In this document: one piece after another, positions 23,689 through 31,628 of the stretch
Position numbering within the stretch: the first letter of the stretch is position 1
Layout: each line of letters starts with the position of its first letter
Assembly (NCBI GenBank): GCA_031178355.1
Contig: JAPSJC010000016.1
Coordinates: 1 to 36,153, forward strand
DNA: 36,153 nucleotides
Direction of reading: 5' to 3'
Source of the DNA: Ureibacillus sp.
GTDB lineage: Bacteria > Bacillota > Bacilli > Bacillales_A > Planococcaceae
The notes under the pieces: generated by a model
Told to the model about the DNA's origin: nothing
Databases searched by the model: none
Seen by the model: only the letters and a program-made list of their open reading frames with translations
Made by a program: the position numbers and the translations under genes

Positions 23689-24795
23689 TTACTTTTTTGC
23701 TAAAATAGTACAAATTGCAACAATTAATTCGCTATTTTCTTCAGGAGTGCCAATTGATATTCGAATATGCTCCGGCAATCCCCAAGTGTCTCCGTATCGA
23801 ACAATGACACCATGATTGAGAAGCTCCTCGTATATTTCTTTGGCTTCTGCACCAAATTCAACGAGAATAAAGTTACTCATGCTTTCTGTATATTTTAAGC
23901 CTATCGCGTTAAAGAATTTATAAAACAATTCCCGTCCTTCAGAATTGATTTGTATAGATTTCGTTACATGTTCTTCATCTGTAATAGCAGCGGCGGCAGC
24001 AGTTTGAGCTAAACTATTAACATTAAACGGTTCTTTTACCCGTAAAATACTTTGAATAATTGGCTCAGAGGCAACTCCAAAACCTACTCTAATCCCTGCA
24101 AGTCCATAAATTTTAGAAAACGTTTGTAACACAATGATTGGATAACCAGAACGAACAAATTCTAAACCGTCTGTATAATCTTCATTCGTTGCAAAATGAC
24201 GATAAGCACTATCAAAAACAACTAAAATATTCTCAGGTAGTGATGTTAATAATGTTTTTAATTTAGATTTTTGTAGGTATGTACCCGTCGGATTATTTGG
24301 AGAACAAATATAAATCAATTTCGTTTTTTCTGTAACTGCAGATAAAATTGAATCAATAGTAAACTGATAGTTGTGATCAAGTGGTACGGGAACTACCTTT
24401 GCACCCATTAAATGTGCCCCAAAATCATACTCACTAAAAGAAGGACTTGGAACAATAATCTCATCTCCAGATGTAAGAAACGTCTCTGATACTAGAGTTA
24501 TTAACTCGTCCCCCCCATTTGTGATAATGAGCTCATTTGAGGATATAGACAAACGGGACGCAATAACATTTTTCAGTTTCACAGCATGAGCGTCAGGGTA
24601 TCTATTAATATCATTAACAGCATTTTTTATAGCCGTAAGTGCTTTTGGTGATGGGCCAAGAGGATTTTCATTTGAAGCTAATTTAATAACCTTTTTTAAA
24701 CCTAGTTCCTTTTGTACTTCCCATAATGATTTACCTGGTGTATAGGGTTTAATTGCTTCTAATTCTTTACGGTGAATGACTCTATTTCTATTCAT
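23689..24795 (-). CDS. Histidinol-phosphate aminotransferase-like protein
   Basis: The 368-residue protein is of the HisC type: SNENPLGPSP (41-50), CSPNNPTGTY, FDSAYRHF (195-201) and the PLP lysine Lys228 (QTFSKIYGLAGIRVGF). No histidine genes are nearby. HisC-like enzymes also act on phenylalanine/tyrosine and in natural-product pathways, so its substrate is open. The ATG at 24795 follows GGAGGGAAGGG; a longer frame to 24810 starts on the ribosome site. First gene of the operon with the second aminotransferase, chdC and nspC; MocR-type site D1 lies 140 bases upstream. Confidence 0.88.
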   Translation of the reverse strand: MNRNRVIHRKELEAIKPYTPGKSLWEVQKELGLKKVIKLASNENPLGPSPKALTAIKNAVNDINRYPDAHAVKLKNVIASRLSISSNELIITNGGDELITLVSETFLTSGDEIIVPSPSFSEYDFGAHLMGAKVVPVPLDHNYQFTIDSILSAVTEKTKLIYICSPNNPTGTYLQKSKLKTLLTSLPENILVVFDSAYRHFATNEDYTDGLEFVRSGYPIIVLQTFSKIYGLAGIRVGFGVASEPIIQSILRVKEPFNVNSLAQTAAAAAITDEEHVTKSIQINSEGRELFYKFFNAIGLKYTESMSNFILVEFGAEAKEIYEELLNHGVIVRYGDTWGLPEHIRISIGTPEENSELIVAICTILAKK

Positions 24796-24910
24796 AACCC
24801 TTCCCTCCATTTCTTTTCATTCAATAGTTAAATATCTTTCTATAAAGAGAATTGTGAGTTCACCCCATATATGAAAGCACTACTCTTAGAAATTATTTTT
24901 CTACTTTATT

Positions 24911-24970
24911 ATCATAATGAATTTCAATTTTATAGAACCATCCAATCTAATAGATTTTTAACCATCCATT
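24911..24970 (-). promoter_or_regulatory. MocR-type direct-repeat operator, site D1 (aminotransferase operon)
   Basis: ACCATCCAAT (24937-24946) and ACCATCCATT (24961-24970) are 24 bp apart. The proximal repeat ends 19 bp before TATGAT (24911-24916) on the minus strand. Confidence 0.75.
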
Positions 24971-25016
24971 TATGAAAAAAGGAATCATTTATAATGTGAA
25001 AGTGTTGATGATTATA

Positions 25017-25064
25017 AATTGATGGTTAGATTATTAAAATTGGATGGTTGAAGTTATATAACCT
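25017..25064 (+). promoter_or_regulatory. Divergent MocR-type operator, site D2
   Basis: The same motif in plus orientation: AATTGATGGT (25017-25026) and ATTGGATGGT (25039-25048), here 22 bp apart, with a further weak copy (TTGATGAT) just upstream. It faces the mocR remnant at 25104. The altered spacing fits loss of selection after its gene decayed. Confidence 0.55.
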
Positions 25065-25103
25065 ATAATAAATACAAAATTCCAATGATAAGGACTGTTA
25101 TAG

Positions 25104-25193
25104 ATGGACTGGATACCAAACGAAACGCCAAAAAAGCCGTATTTAAACCTGTTAACATGCTATATTAGTTATTTCAAATTGCTTTCTATTTAA
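25104..25193 (+). pseudogene. 29-codon N-terminal remnant of a second MocR gene
   Basis: A short frame starting MDWIPNETPKKP lines up without gaps with the start of the MocR protein at 10215-11645 (MDWKPERKAKKA) through residue 21, where both read YI. It is preceded by an AAGGAC ribosome-like site in the same position as in the intact gene. After residue 22 similarity ends and a stop follows at 25191. The rest of the gene has been lost, and a two-component system begins 50 bases on. Confidence 0.65.
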
Positions 25194-25243
25194 ATCCGTG
25201 ACAGAATTAGTACATTCGAACATTCATGAAAGGAAAAAAGTTT

Positions 25244-25933
25244 ATGGACTCAAAAGTAACTGTTCTAATTTGCGATGATAATGTTGCAGTTCATGAAAGC
25301 ATTAACGCATATTTGCAAGCTGAAAACATGAGTAGTGTATCAGTTTTTGATGGTGTACAGGCTCTTGACCTTCTAAAAAAACAGGAATTTGATTTAGTAG
25401 TGCTTGATATTATGCTCCCTGGTCTTTTTGGGACTGAGGTTTGTAAAGAAATTCGTAAAACTAGCGATATACCTATCATTATGCTAAGTGCACGTGGAGA
25501 AGAAATGGATCGAATCATTGGATTAGAAATTGGTGCAGATGATTATTTAACAAAACCATTTTCCCCTCGTGAAATTGTAATTAGAATTAAAACCATTCTA
25601 AAAAGAGTACAACCTAAACTAGTTACATCAAATATTCTTAAAACTGCTAATCTATTCATTGATGTTGATGGTTATGAAGTTTTAGTTAATGATGAAAAAG
25701 TTGACCTCACAGCCAAAGAGGTGGAATTATTAGCATACTTAGTTAAAAACAAAGGAAGAGTTATCGATCGTGAGGAGCTATTGTATAAAATATGGGGATA
25801 TAATTATAACGGCGATACCCGTACAGTTGATACTTTGATAAAACGAGTACGACAAAAAATAGCTAAGAAACGACCTGAGTTTTCTATCAAATCCATTTAT
25901 GGAGTAGGATATAAATTTGAGGAAGTCGTATGA
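25244..25933 (+). CDS. OmpR-family response regulator
   Basis: The 229-residue protein has a receiver domain with acidic pair Asp11-Asp12, phospho-acceptor Asp55 (LVVLDIMLPG), Ser82 and Lys104 (LTKPFS), then a winged-helix DNA-binding domain (about 130-228, with TRTVDTLIKRVRQKI and IYGVGYKF). The ATG at 25244 follows GAAAGGAAAAAAG; an ATG at 25226 overlaps that site. It overlaps the kinase gene by four bases. The likely target is the DUF4822 lipoprotein gene downstream, by position only. Confidence 0.93.
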   Translation: MDSKVTVLICDDNVAVHESINAYLQAENMSSVSVFDGVQALDLLKKQEFDLVVLDIMLPGLFGTEVCKEIRKTSDIPIIMLSARGEEMDRIIGLEIGADDYLTKPFSPREIVIRIKTILKRVQPKLVTSNILKTANLFIDVDGYEVLVNDEKVDLTAKEVELLAYLVKNKGRVIDREELLYKIWGYNYNGDTRTVDTLIKRVRQKIAKKRPEFSIKSIYGVGYKFEEVV

Positions 25934-27177
25934 AAAAATTTATTACTAGTAAAACGGCCATTGCACTAATTATTTTAGCAATATTTATTTTAGGACAACT
26001 ATTAGGTGCAATGGCTATAAAACACTATTTTATCAAATCAAAAATTGATGAATTTCAACCCCAACTTACTCGATTAGCAGAAGAAATTTCTGAAGGGAAA
26101 ACAGTTACACAAAATGATGCATATTTTATAAAGGCATATAATGTATATGGAGATCAAATCACTATTTATAAAAAAGAAGATAGCCCAAAAAACTCATATG
26201 ATGAAGCAGAAATAAATGAATTTTTAATAGAATATTTACCAAATATTATTAGAGACAAATCAACTGTCGCAGAAATAAGGGAAATTCCTGGATTCACTAC
26301 AAAAGCACTAGTAATTGGTCAGCCTATAATGGAAAATAATCAAACGGCTGGTGGCATCTTTCTTCTCAAACCTGCTCGGTCTTATGTAGCTGCACTAAAT
26401 GGCTTTGATCTTGTTTTCTTTACTACTTTGGCTATTGGGACTATCATCATTGTAATTTTTTTAAGCTTCTTTATAAAAGAAAAAAACCAACTTGAACAAA
26501 TGCGAAAAGACTATATTGCGAATATAAGTCATGAGTTAAAATCTCCACTTGCATCAATCAAGGCATTGACTGAAACACTATCAGATCGTGTAGTGACGGA
26601 CCAAGCGAGAACTAATCACTATTACAATATTATTTTAAAAGAAAGTGCACGTCTCGAAAAACTTATTGCTGATTTATTAGAGTTGTCTCGCTTGCAGAGC
26701 AAAAAAATGGCATTTCATAAGACAGTTGTTGACACGAATCAATTAATTAAACGAGTATCAGAACCTTTTTCAGTTCTAGCAGATGATATGGGTCTTCAAT
26801 TTATCATTACGGACCAAGTAAAAAATCTCCCACCAACATATACAAATGAAGACCGGATTATACAAGTACTTACCATTTTATTGGATAATGCATTTAAATT
26901 CACTCCAGAAAATGGATATATTGAAATTGATGCTACATCCGCGAATAAAAAAATAGAAATACTAGTTTCTGATAATGGGCCAGGTATTTCAAAAGAGTTC
27001 CTTCCCTATATTTTTGAAAGATTTAAACAAGCTGACATTTCACATAATGCGGTAGGTAGTGGCCTTGGGCTATCTATAGCTCATGAAATTATGGAACAAC
27101 TTGGTGAAAAAATTAGCGTTAAAAAAAGTAAGTTTCGTTCAGGAACGACATTTACGATTTCCATAAAAAGAATATAA
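25930..27177 (+). CDS. Membrane sensor histidine kinase
   Basis: The 415-residue kinase has a short N-terminal tail, membrane spans at about 9-30 and 159-182, an extracytoplasmic sensor region of about 125 residues between them, and a DHp domain with the phospho-acceptor His201 (NISHELKSP) directly after the second span with almost no HAMP domain. The ATPase domain carries DNAFKFTP, DNGPGIS, FERFKQAD and GSGLGLSIA. Partner of the regulator at 25244-25933. Signal unknown. Confidence 0.93.
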   Translation: MKKFITSKTAIALIILAIFILGQLLGAMAIKHYFIKSKIDEFQPQLTRLAEEISEGKTVTQNDAYFIKAYNVYGDQITIYKKEDSPKNSYDEAEINEFLIEYLPNIIRDKSTVAEIREIPGFTTKALVIGQPIMENNQTAGGIFLLKPARSYVAALNGFDLVFFTTLAIGTIIIVIFLSFFIKEKNQLEQMRKDYIANISHELKSPLASIKALTETLSDRVVTDQARTNHYYNIILKESARLEKLIADLLELSRLQSKKMAFHKTVVDTNQLIKRVSEPFSVLADDMGLQFIITDQVKNLPPTYTNEDRIIQVLTILLDNAFKFTPENGYIEIDATSANKKIEILVSDNGPGISKEFLPYIFERFKQADISHNAVGSGLGLSIAHEIMEQLGEKISVKKSKFRSGTTFTISIKRI

Positions 27178-27186
27178 ACATACAAT

Positions 27187-27225
27187 GGCAGAAAAAAGTT
27201 CGTTTTCCCCCTTTTTTCTGCCACT
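27187..27225 (+). terminator. Terminator of the two-component operon
   Basis: GGCAGAAAAAA (27187-27197) pairs with TTTTTTCTGCC (27212-27222) across a 14-base loop, followed by ACTTTTA. It lies 10 bases behind the kinase gene. Confidence 0.75.
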
Positions 27226-27285
27226 TTTATGCCACATTGTTTGGTTATTATTGAGTTAGACCAAACGACATAGGAGTGACATTAA

Positions 27286-28272
27286 ATGAAAAAACCGTAT
27301 ACTTTATTTTTATCCATATCTTTATCTGCTGCAATAATAGCTGCCTGTTCATCAGAGAATACTGAGACTACCGCGACAAATAAGTCGGATGAAGCTACAA
27401 CTGAAATTAGTCCAGCAACTAAATCAAATCCATTAGAAAATTCTAATGCTATATCAGATGGTAATGAGGTCGCAAACATTCTAGGAAGTACTTTGTGGCA
27501 AGGAACAAAAGTTTATGACAAAGATCAAAATGATGTAACAGAATACAATTTAAACTTTATTGCAATTGCAAAGTATGACAATGAAGCATCTCAATACGAA
27601 TTCTTTGATCTAGAATCAAAAGAGAGTCGCGGTGATTACGGGACTTACTTTATTTCAAATGATGGGAAATTCCGTGTATTAATTTCAGAATCAAAAGGGA
27701 CTCAAGGAGTTGTAGAGTTAACAGAAGTAACGGAAGAAAAATATATATATAAAAGAATTGGGAAGGATGCAAACGGCAATGATGTAGAAGTTTTCGTTGA
27801 ACATGTACCTTATACTGATTCAGATCTTGCTTTTACTTCACCAGAAAAAACGTTTGATACATTCACAGGAGAAGTTAACACTCAAGTAGATGGAGATACC
27901 ATTTTAGCAAATACATTATGGGTTGGAACAATTGCTTTAGATGAAAATGGATCAGATGTATCTGAGTACAACCAAAACTTCTTTGCTCTTGCAAAATATG
28001 ATGCTAAAACTAGTCGTTATGAATTTTTCGATAAACTAACGGGCCAAAGTCGTGGCGATTATGGTTATTATAATGTATTGAATAATAATAAATTAAGAGC
28101 GCATGTGTCTTTAGGAGATAATAAGTATGGAGCAGTTCTTGAAGTTACAGAATTAAATGAAAATAAATTTACTTATAAACGAATTGGTAAAGATCAAGAT
28201 GGAAATGAAATTCTAATTACAGTAGAGCACGTTCCTTATAATGGGGAATTAAATCCAAAATTCACTAAGTAA
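27286..28272 (+). CDS. Lipoprotein with two DUF4822 domains
   Basis: The 328-residue lipoprotein (IIAAC, Cys21) has a Thr/Ser/Glu-rich linker and two copies of the same domain (about 62-185 and 205-320). Each copy repeats LGSTLWQGT/LANTLWVGT, VTEYNLNF/VSEYNQNF, RYEFFD, SRGDYG, YKRIGKD and VEHVPY. I assign them to DUF4822, whose function is unknown. The repeated domain arose by duplication within the gene. It follows the two-component system by about 110 bases with its own ribosome site (AGGAG) and terminator. Confidence 0.82.
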   Translation: MKKPYTLFLSISLSAAIIAACSSENTETTATNKSDEATTEISPATKSNPLENSNAISDGNEVANILGSTLWQGTKVYDKDQNDVTEYNLNFIAIAKYDNEASQYEFFDLESKESRGDYGTYFISNDGKFRVLISESKGTQGVVELTEVTEEKYIYKRIGKDANGNDVEVFVEHVPYTDSDLAFTSPEKTFDTFTGEVNTQVDGDTILANTLWVGTIALDENGSDVSEYNQNFFALAKYDAKTSRYEFFDKLTGQSRGDYGYYNVLNNNKLRAHVSLGDNKYGAVLEVTELNENKFTYKRIGKDQDGNEILITVEHVPYNGELNPKFTK

Positions 28273-28362
28273 CTTGGTATTTTCAATATTCAAGCTCCCC
28301 TAGTTTTCGTAAATCAGGTCTTAATTTACAGCCACTATTAAATGTGGTTAAAAGATAATAAG

Positions 28363-28400
28363 TAAGCTACCTATCCTCTAGGTAGCTTGCTTTGTTTTTT
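28363..28400 (+). terminator. Terminator behind the DUF4822 lipoprotein
   Basis: AAGCTACCT (28363-28371) pairs with AGGTAGCTT (28379-28387), extended by flanking pairs, and is followed by a run of T ending at 28401. Confidence 0.88.
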
Positions 28401-28718
28401 TATAGTACTATGTTTTGATCATTTCGATACTGACTTAACTTATAAGCGGCTTGAACTTCTTCCATTTTAATTTTAAATCCGACAATGCCTTTTAGTTGCT
28501 ATTCTAATAGCTGAGGGGATAATTTATCCCATAAGATTGGGTTTTCACCATGTTTCTCATACTTTTCTAATAACATAGTTAAATCTTGTTTTAACTCTTC
28601 TTCACCTAAAAGACTTGCTTGACCATATACATGTACTGCTTGATAATTCCAGGTTGGTATATTTTCATGCCCATACCATGAAGTTGAGATGTATGCATGT
28701 GGTCCCTGATGGCTGAAA
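28400..28718 (-). pseudogene. 3' part of a paiB-like gene
   Basis: The minus strand encodes a PaiB C-terminal half, with the run QGPHAYISTSWYG, IPTWNYQAVHVYG, EKYEKHGENPILW and a final QLKGIVGFKI, in line with the intact PaiB at 29098-29718. It has an in-frame stop before QLKGIVGF, and its N-terminal half is missing. At about 28718 it joins directly to a lysE-like fragment, so a deletion fused the two genes. Confidence 0.82.
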
Positions 28719-28895
28719 AACCAATAGCTGCTAATAACACATGAATTAAATCACCTGTTGCTATGCCTAGACCAGTTATAATTCCTGTTTTCATTCCCCT
28801 ATGTGTCGACTGAGTTCGATTAACAAGACAGCGGGTCCTGGTATTAAAAACAATCCGAGGACAACTATAATAAATGCACTCAATCAGCAATACTT
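28715..28895 (-). pseudogene. 5' part of a LysE-family exporter gene
   Basis: Fragments of the first LysE helices are readable on the minus strand: a hydrophobic start with LGLFLIPGPAVLL (in a shifted frame) and then THRGMKTGIITGLGIATGD and LIHVLLAAIGFS. One frameshift interrupts it, and it ends in the paiB remnant. LysE exporters next to PaiB and MocR regulators are common in Bacillaceae. Confidence 0.72.
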
Positions 28896-29097
28896 ATCAT
28901 CGAATACTCCCTATCCGTTTAATTTTTTCCATAATCACTTTTTTCAATTTTACAATTTTGAATGTTCTTGGATTTCCATATGGAAAAAATACCTGAATAA
29001 AAGAGAGAATATTTTTCTACAATCGATTAGACTTTACAAGCAATTATCTGATAAATATCGTTTCCCTTTTATACACCGGTAACTAAACGAAGCAAAA

Positions 29098-29718
29098 TTA
29101 GATGCTTTTATTTACAAGTTTTTTCTTCATTAAAGATGCAATCTGTAAATTTTCATGATTAGATGTGTTTTCTAAATGCTTAATAATTAACTCTTGTCGT
29201 TCTATAGGGTGATTTTGACTTAATTTAGCTTTTGCTTCAATTTTTGTTATGTTTATTTTGAATACTACAATCCCTTTATTCATTCCCTCGATATATTTTG
29301 AATCTACATCTTTTAAATTGTACGAGCTATCTGCTCTTTCATATTTGTTTACCATGTCATTTAAAGAATTGAATATTACGTTTGGATTTTCCACAATCTC
29401 CATATTTCCATATAAATGGATAGACACATAATTCCAAGTCGGTACTGCTTTAGATGTTTCGTACCAAGATGGTGAGATATAACAGTGTGGACCCTGAAAA
29501 ACTATAAGAACTTGTTGGTCCTGAATATCCTTCCATTGTTCGTTCTGACGTGCAAAATGACCATATAATACATTTTCAGATTTATTCAGTGTGAGTGGTA
29601 AATGGGTAGCGTATGGTTCTCCATTGTGCTGAGAAAATAAAGTGGCAAAACTGTATTTTTCGATAAAATCATAAATAATTTCTTCATCATTAACTTGGAA
29701 ATGTTTAGGGATATACAT
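29098..29718 (-). CDS. PaiB-type FMN-binding regulator
   Basis: The 206-residue protein is of the PaiB family (split-barrel flavin-binding fold): [11 protein letters not shown] start, [44 protein letters not shown] and KLSQNHP. PaiB was named as a negative regulator of sporulation and protease genes in B. subtilis; direct DNA binding is doubtful and it may be an FMN-dependent enzyme or sensor. It is divergent from the MocR gene at 29844 with 125 bases between. A broken paralogue lies just downstream. Confidence 0.9.
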   Translation of the reverse strand: MYIPKHFQVNDEEIIYDFIEKYSFATLFSQHNGEPYATHLPLTLNKSENVLYGHFARQNEQWKDIQDQQVLIVFQGPHCYISPSWYETSKAVPTWNYVSIHLYGNMEIVENPNVIFNSLNDMVNKYERADSSYNLKDVDSKYIEGMNKGIVVFKINITKIEAKAKLSQNHPIERQELIIKHLENTSNHENLQIASLMKKKLVNKSI

Positions 29719-29843
29719 ACTTTAATTCCTCCTTGAATTCCTCTTGATATTATAAAGATTCGATATGGAAAATTTTATAATGAATTCTGGCATTCAAAAA
29801 GGTACAATTATAAATAATTATACATGTCAAAGGGTGGTTATAA

Positions 29844-31226
29844 ATGAAGAATACCATTTTTGCTTTTAACGATGACTCACCGAAATACAAACAAATTTAC
29901 GAGCAGTTTAAATTATTTATTGAGAGGGGGGACATTCCAGCAAATCATCCACTGCCATCTATTCGTCAACTTGCAGAATCCCTTCAAGTAAGCCGCAATA
30001 CAACACTTAGCGCATATGAGCAACTTGTAGCAGAGGGCTATATCCGTGGTGAAGGGCGAAAAGGATACTTTGTTAATGAATTAGAACCCCTTTTATTTCA
30101 AAACGCTTTAATCCCTCCTATGAACAAGAGAACAAAGTCGCAAACAAAATCCCTAATTGATTTCCGAGCAGGAGCCGTAGATCAATCCCATTTTCCACTG
30201 AAAATTTGGAGGAGAATAGCAAATCAAGTTTTAGCATTACAGGAAAGTTTCAGATACGGACATCCTTTTGGTGAAGAAAGCTTACGTGAACAAATCGCAA
30301 CCTATTTACTTCAATCTCGTGGGGTCAAAACAGATCCAAGTGCCATTATCATCGGAAGCAGTACTCAGCAAATGTTGATTTATCTTGGACAAATTTTGAA
30401 GGATGATTTCCCTAGCATAATTGTAGAAGATCCAGGGTATGATGGGGCTAAGGAGGCTTTTCAATTTCATCGTTTAACTCTTGAAGCTTTACCAGTTTAT
30501 GAAACAGGTGCTGACTTTTCGAAATTAAAACAAATGGAGTCACGGTTAATCTACGTAACCCCCTCCCATCAAAGTCCAATAGGGGTAAGTATGTCAATTC
30601 AAGAGAGACAAATGCTTATTCATTGGGCTAACAAGATACAAGGGTATATTATCGAAGACGATTATGATAGTGAATTCCGTTACACGCAACAACCATTTCC
30701 AGCACTAGCTTCCATCGATTCAACTAGAGTCATATATCTAGGGAATTTCTCAAAGTCCTTTCTTCCAGGAATCCGTCTAAGTTATATGGTGCTACCAAAG
30801 CAACTGATAAATCATTATAAAAATCAATTTCTCCGTTTTGAGAGTACCACTTCACTTCTTAGCCAACTTACAATGGCTAAATTAATGGAAGAGGGAGAAT
30901 GGAACCGCCATATTAAACGAATGCGCCTTGTTTATAAACGAAAAATGCAGTGTATCGTTTCAGAGCTACGAAAGCATTTCAAACAAGAGGTAACCATTAT
31001 CGGAGAGCAATCTGGATTGTACTTACTAATTAAGGTACATGTAAACCATTCTGAAGAATGGCTAATCGAGCGTGCTTCCTTACATGGAGTTAAAGTGTAT
31101 CCTACCTCCATCTATTTCATAAAAAATCATTCTAATCAACCAATTATTAAACTGGGATTTAGTAATCTGACTTGTGAGGAAATTCAATTTGGGGTGGAGC
31201 TTTTAAAAAAGGCGTGGTCTAAATAA
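29844..31226 (+). CDS. MocR/PdxR-type regulator
   Basis: The 460-residue protein has a GntR winged helix (about 14-78, LPSIRQLAESLQVSRNT) and an aminotransferase-like domain with PLP lysine Lys304 (LGNFSKSFLPGIRLSY) and EDDYDSEFRY, typical of the PdxR/LysE-associated MocR branch. It clearly belongs to another subgroup than the regulator at 10215. By position it probably controls the divergent PaiB gene and formerly the lost LysE exporter. The start follows AAAGGGTGG. Confidence 0.9.
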   Translation: MKNTIFAFNDDSPKYKQIYEQFKLFIERGDIPANHPLPSIRQLAESLQVSRNTTLSAYEQLVAEGYIRGEGRKGYFVNELEPLLFQNALIPPMNKRTKSQTKSLIDFRAGAVDQSHFPLKIWRRIANQVLALQESFRYGHPFGEESLREQIATYLLQSRGVKTDPSAIIIGSSTQQMLIYLGQILKDDFPSIIVEDPGYDGAKEAFQFHRLTLEALPVYETGADFSKLKQMESRLIYVTPSHQSPIGVSMSIQERQMLIHWANKIQGYIIEDDYDSEFRYTQQPFPALASIDSTRVIYLGNFSKSFLPGIRLSYMVLPKQLINHYKNQFLRFESTTSLLSQLTMAKLMEEGEWNRHIKRMRLVYKRKMQCIVSELRKHFKQEVTIIGEQSGLYLLIKVHVNHSEEWLIERASLHGVKVYPTSIYFIKNHSNQPIIKLGFSNLTCEEIQFGVELLKKAWSK

Positions 31227-31587
31227 TAATATTATTTGAACCATAAATAACTAACAGATAGTTATTTACGGTTACACTTTCAATTGAATTACTACAATTA
31301 GAGTTTCTCTCATTTTTACTCTACTTCAGAAAAGGGGAAATCAAGTATAATCCATTACAACCTTAATTATTATTCTGCTTGAATACATGAAAGCGTTCCT
31401 CAACAATCTGGTCCGATTGTTGAATAAGAAAAAATCGTGCATATAAAGGATCCTAATCATACTAATATTAAAATTATCATTCTTGATTCAAACAATTGGA
31501 CTTATTATAAAACTACATTAAGGAAACATTACAGAAATATTCATTCCTCACTTTATTAATCCTTATCTATGAAATTGAAAACTAGAA
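31227..31587. other. Intergenic region between MocR and the permease
   Basis: No gene was seen in these 360 bases. A short hairpin CAACAATC/GATTGTTG lies at 31401-31422. Some codon-like stretches follow it but with frequent stops. Confidence 0.4.
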
Positions 31588-31619
31588 AAAACATACTTGC
31601 AGTTTTAAATGCAAGTATG
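31586..31619 (-). terminator. Terminator of the permease operon
   Basis: A 10-bp stem (31592-31601 with 31610-31619) is followed on the minus strand by TTTTTTC. Its arm sequence is the same as the terminator at 201-228. Confidence 0.85.
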
Positions 31620-31628
31620 CCTTGACTA

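Noticed and set aside
28801-29082. 93-codon plus-strand frame beside the lysE remnant
   Set aside because: Its start lies antisense to the lysE fragment, there is no ribosome site, and the composition looks like translated AT-rich spacer.
29942-29951. ATCATCCACT, a match to one MocR-type repeat
   Set aside because: It lies inside the coding region of the second MocR gene and has no partner 24 bp away; taken as chance.
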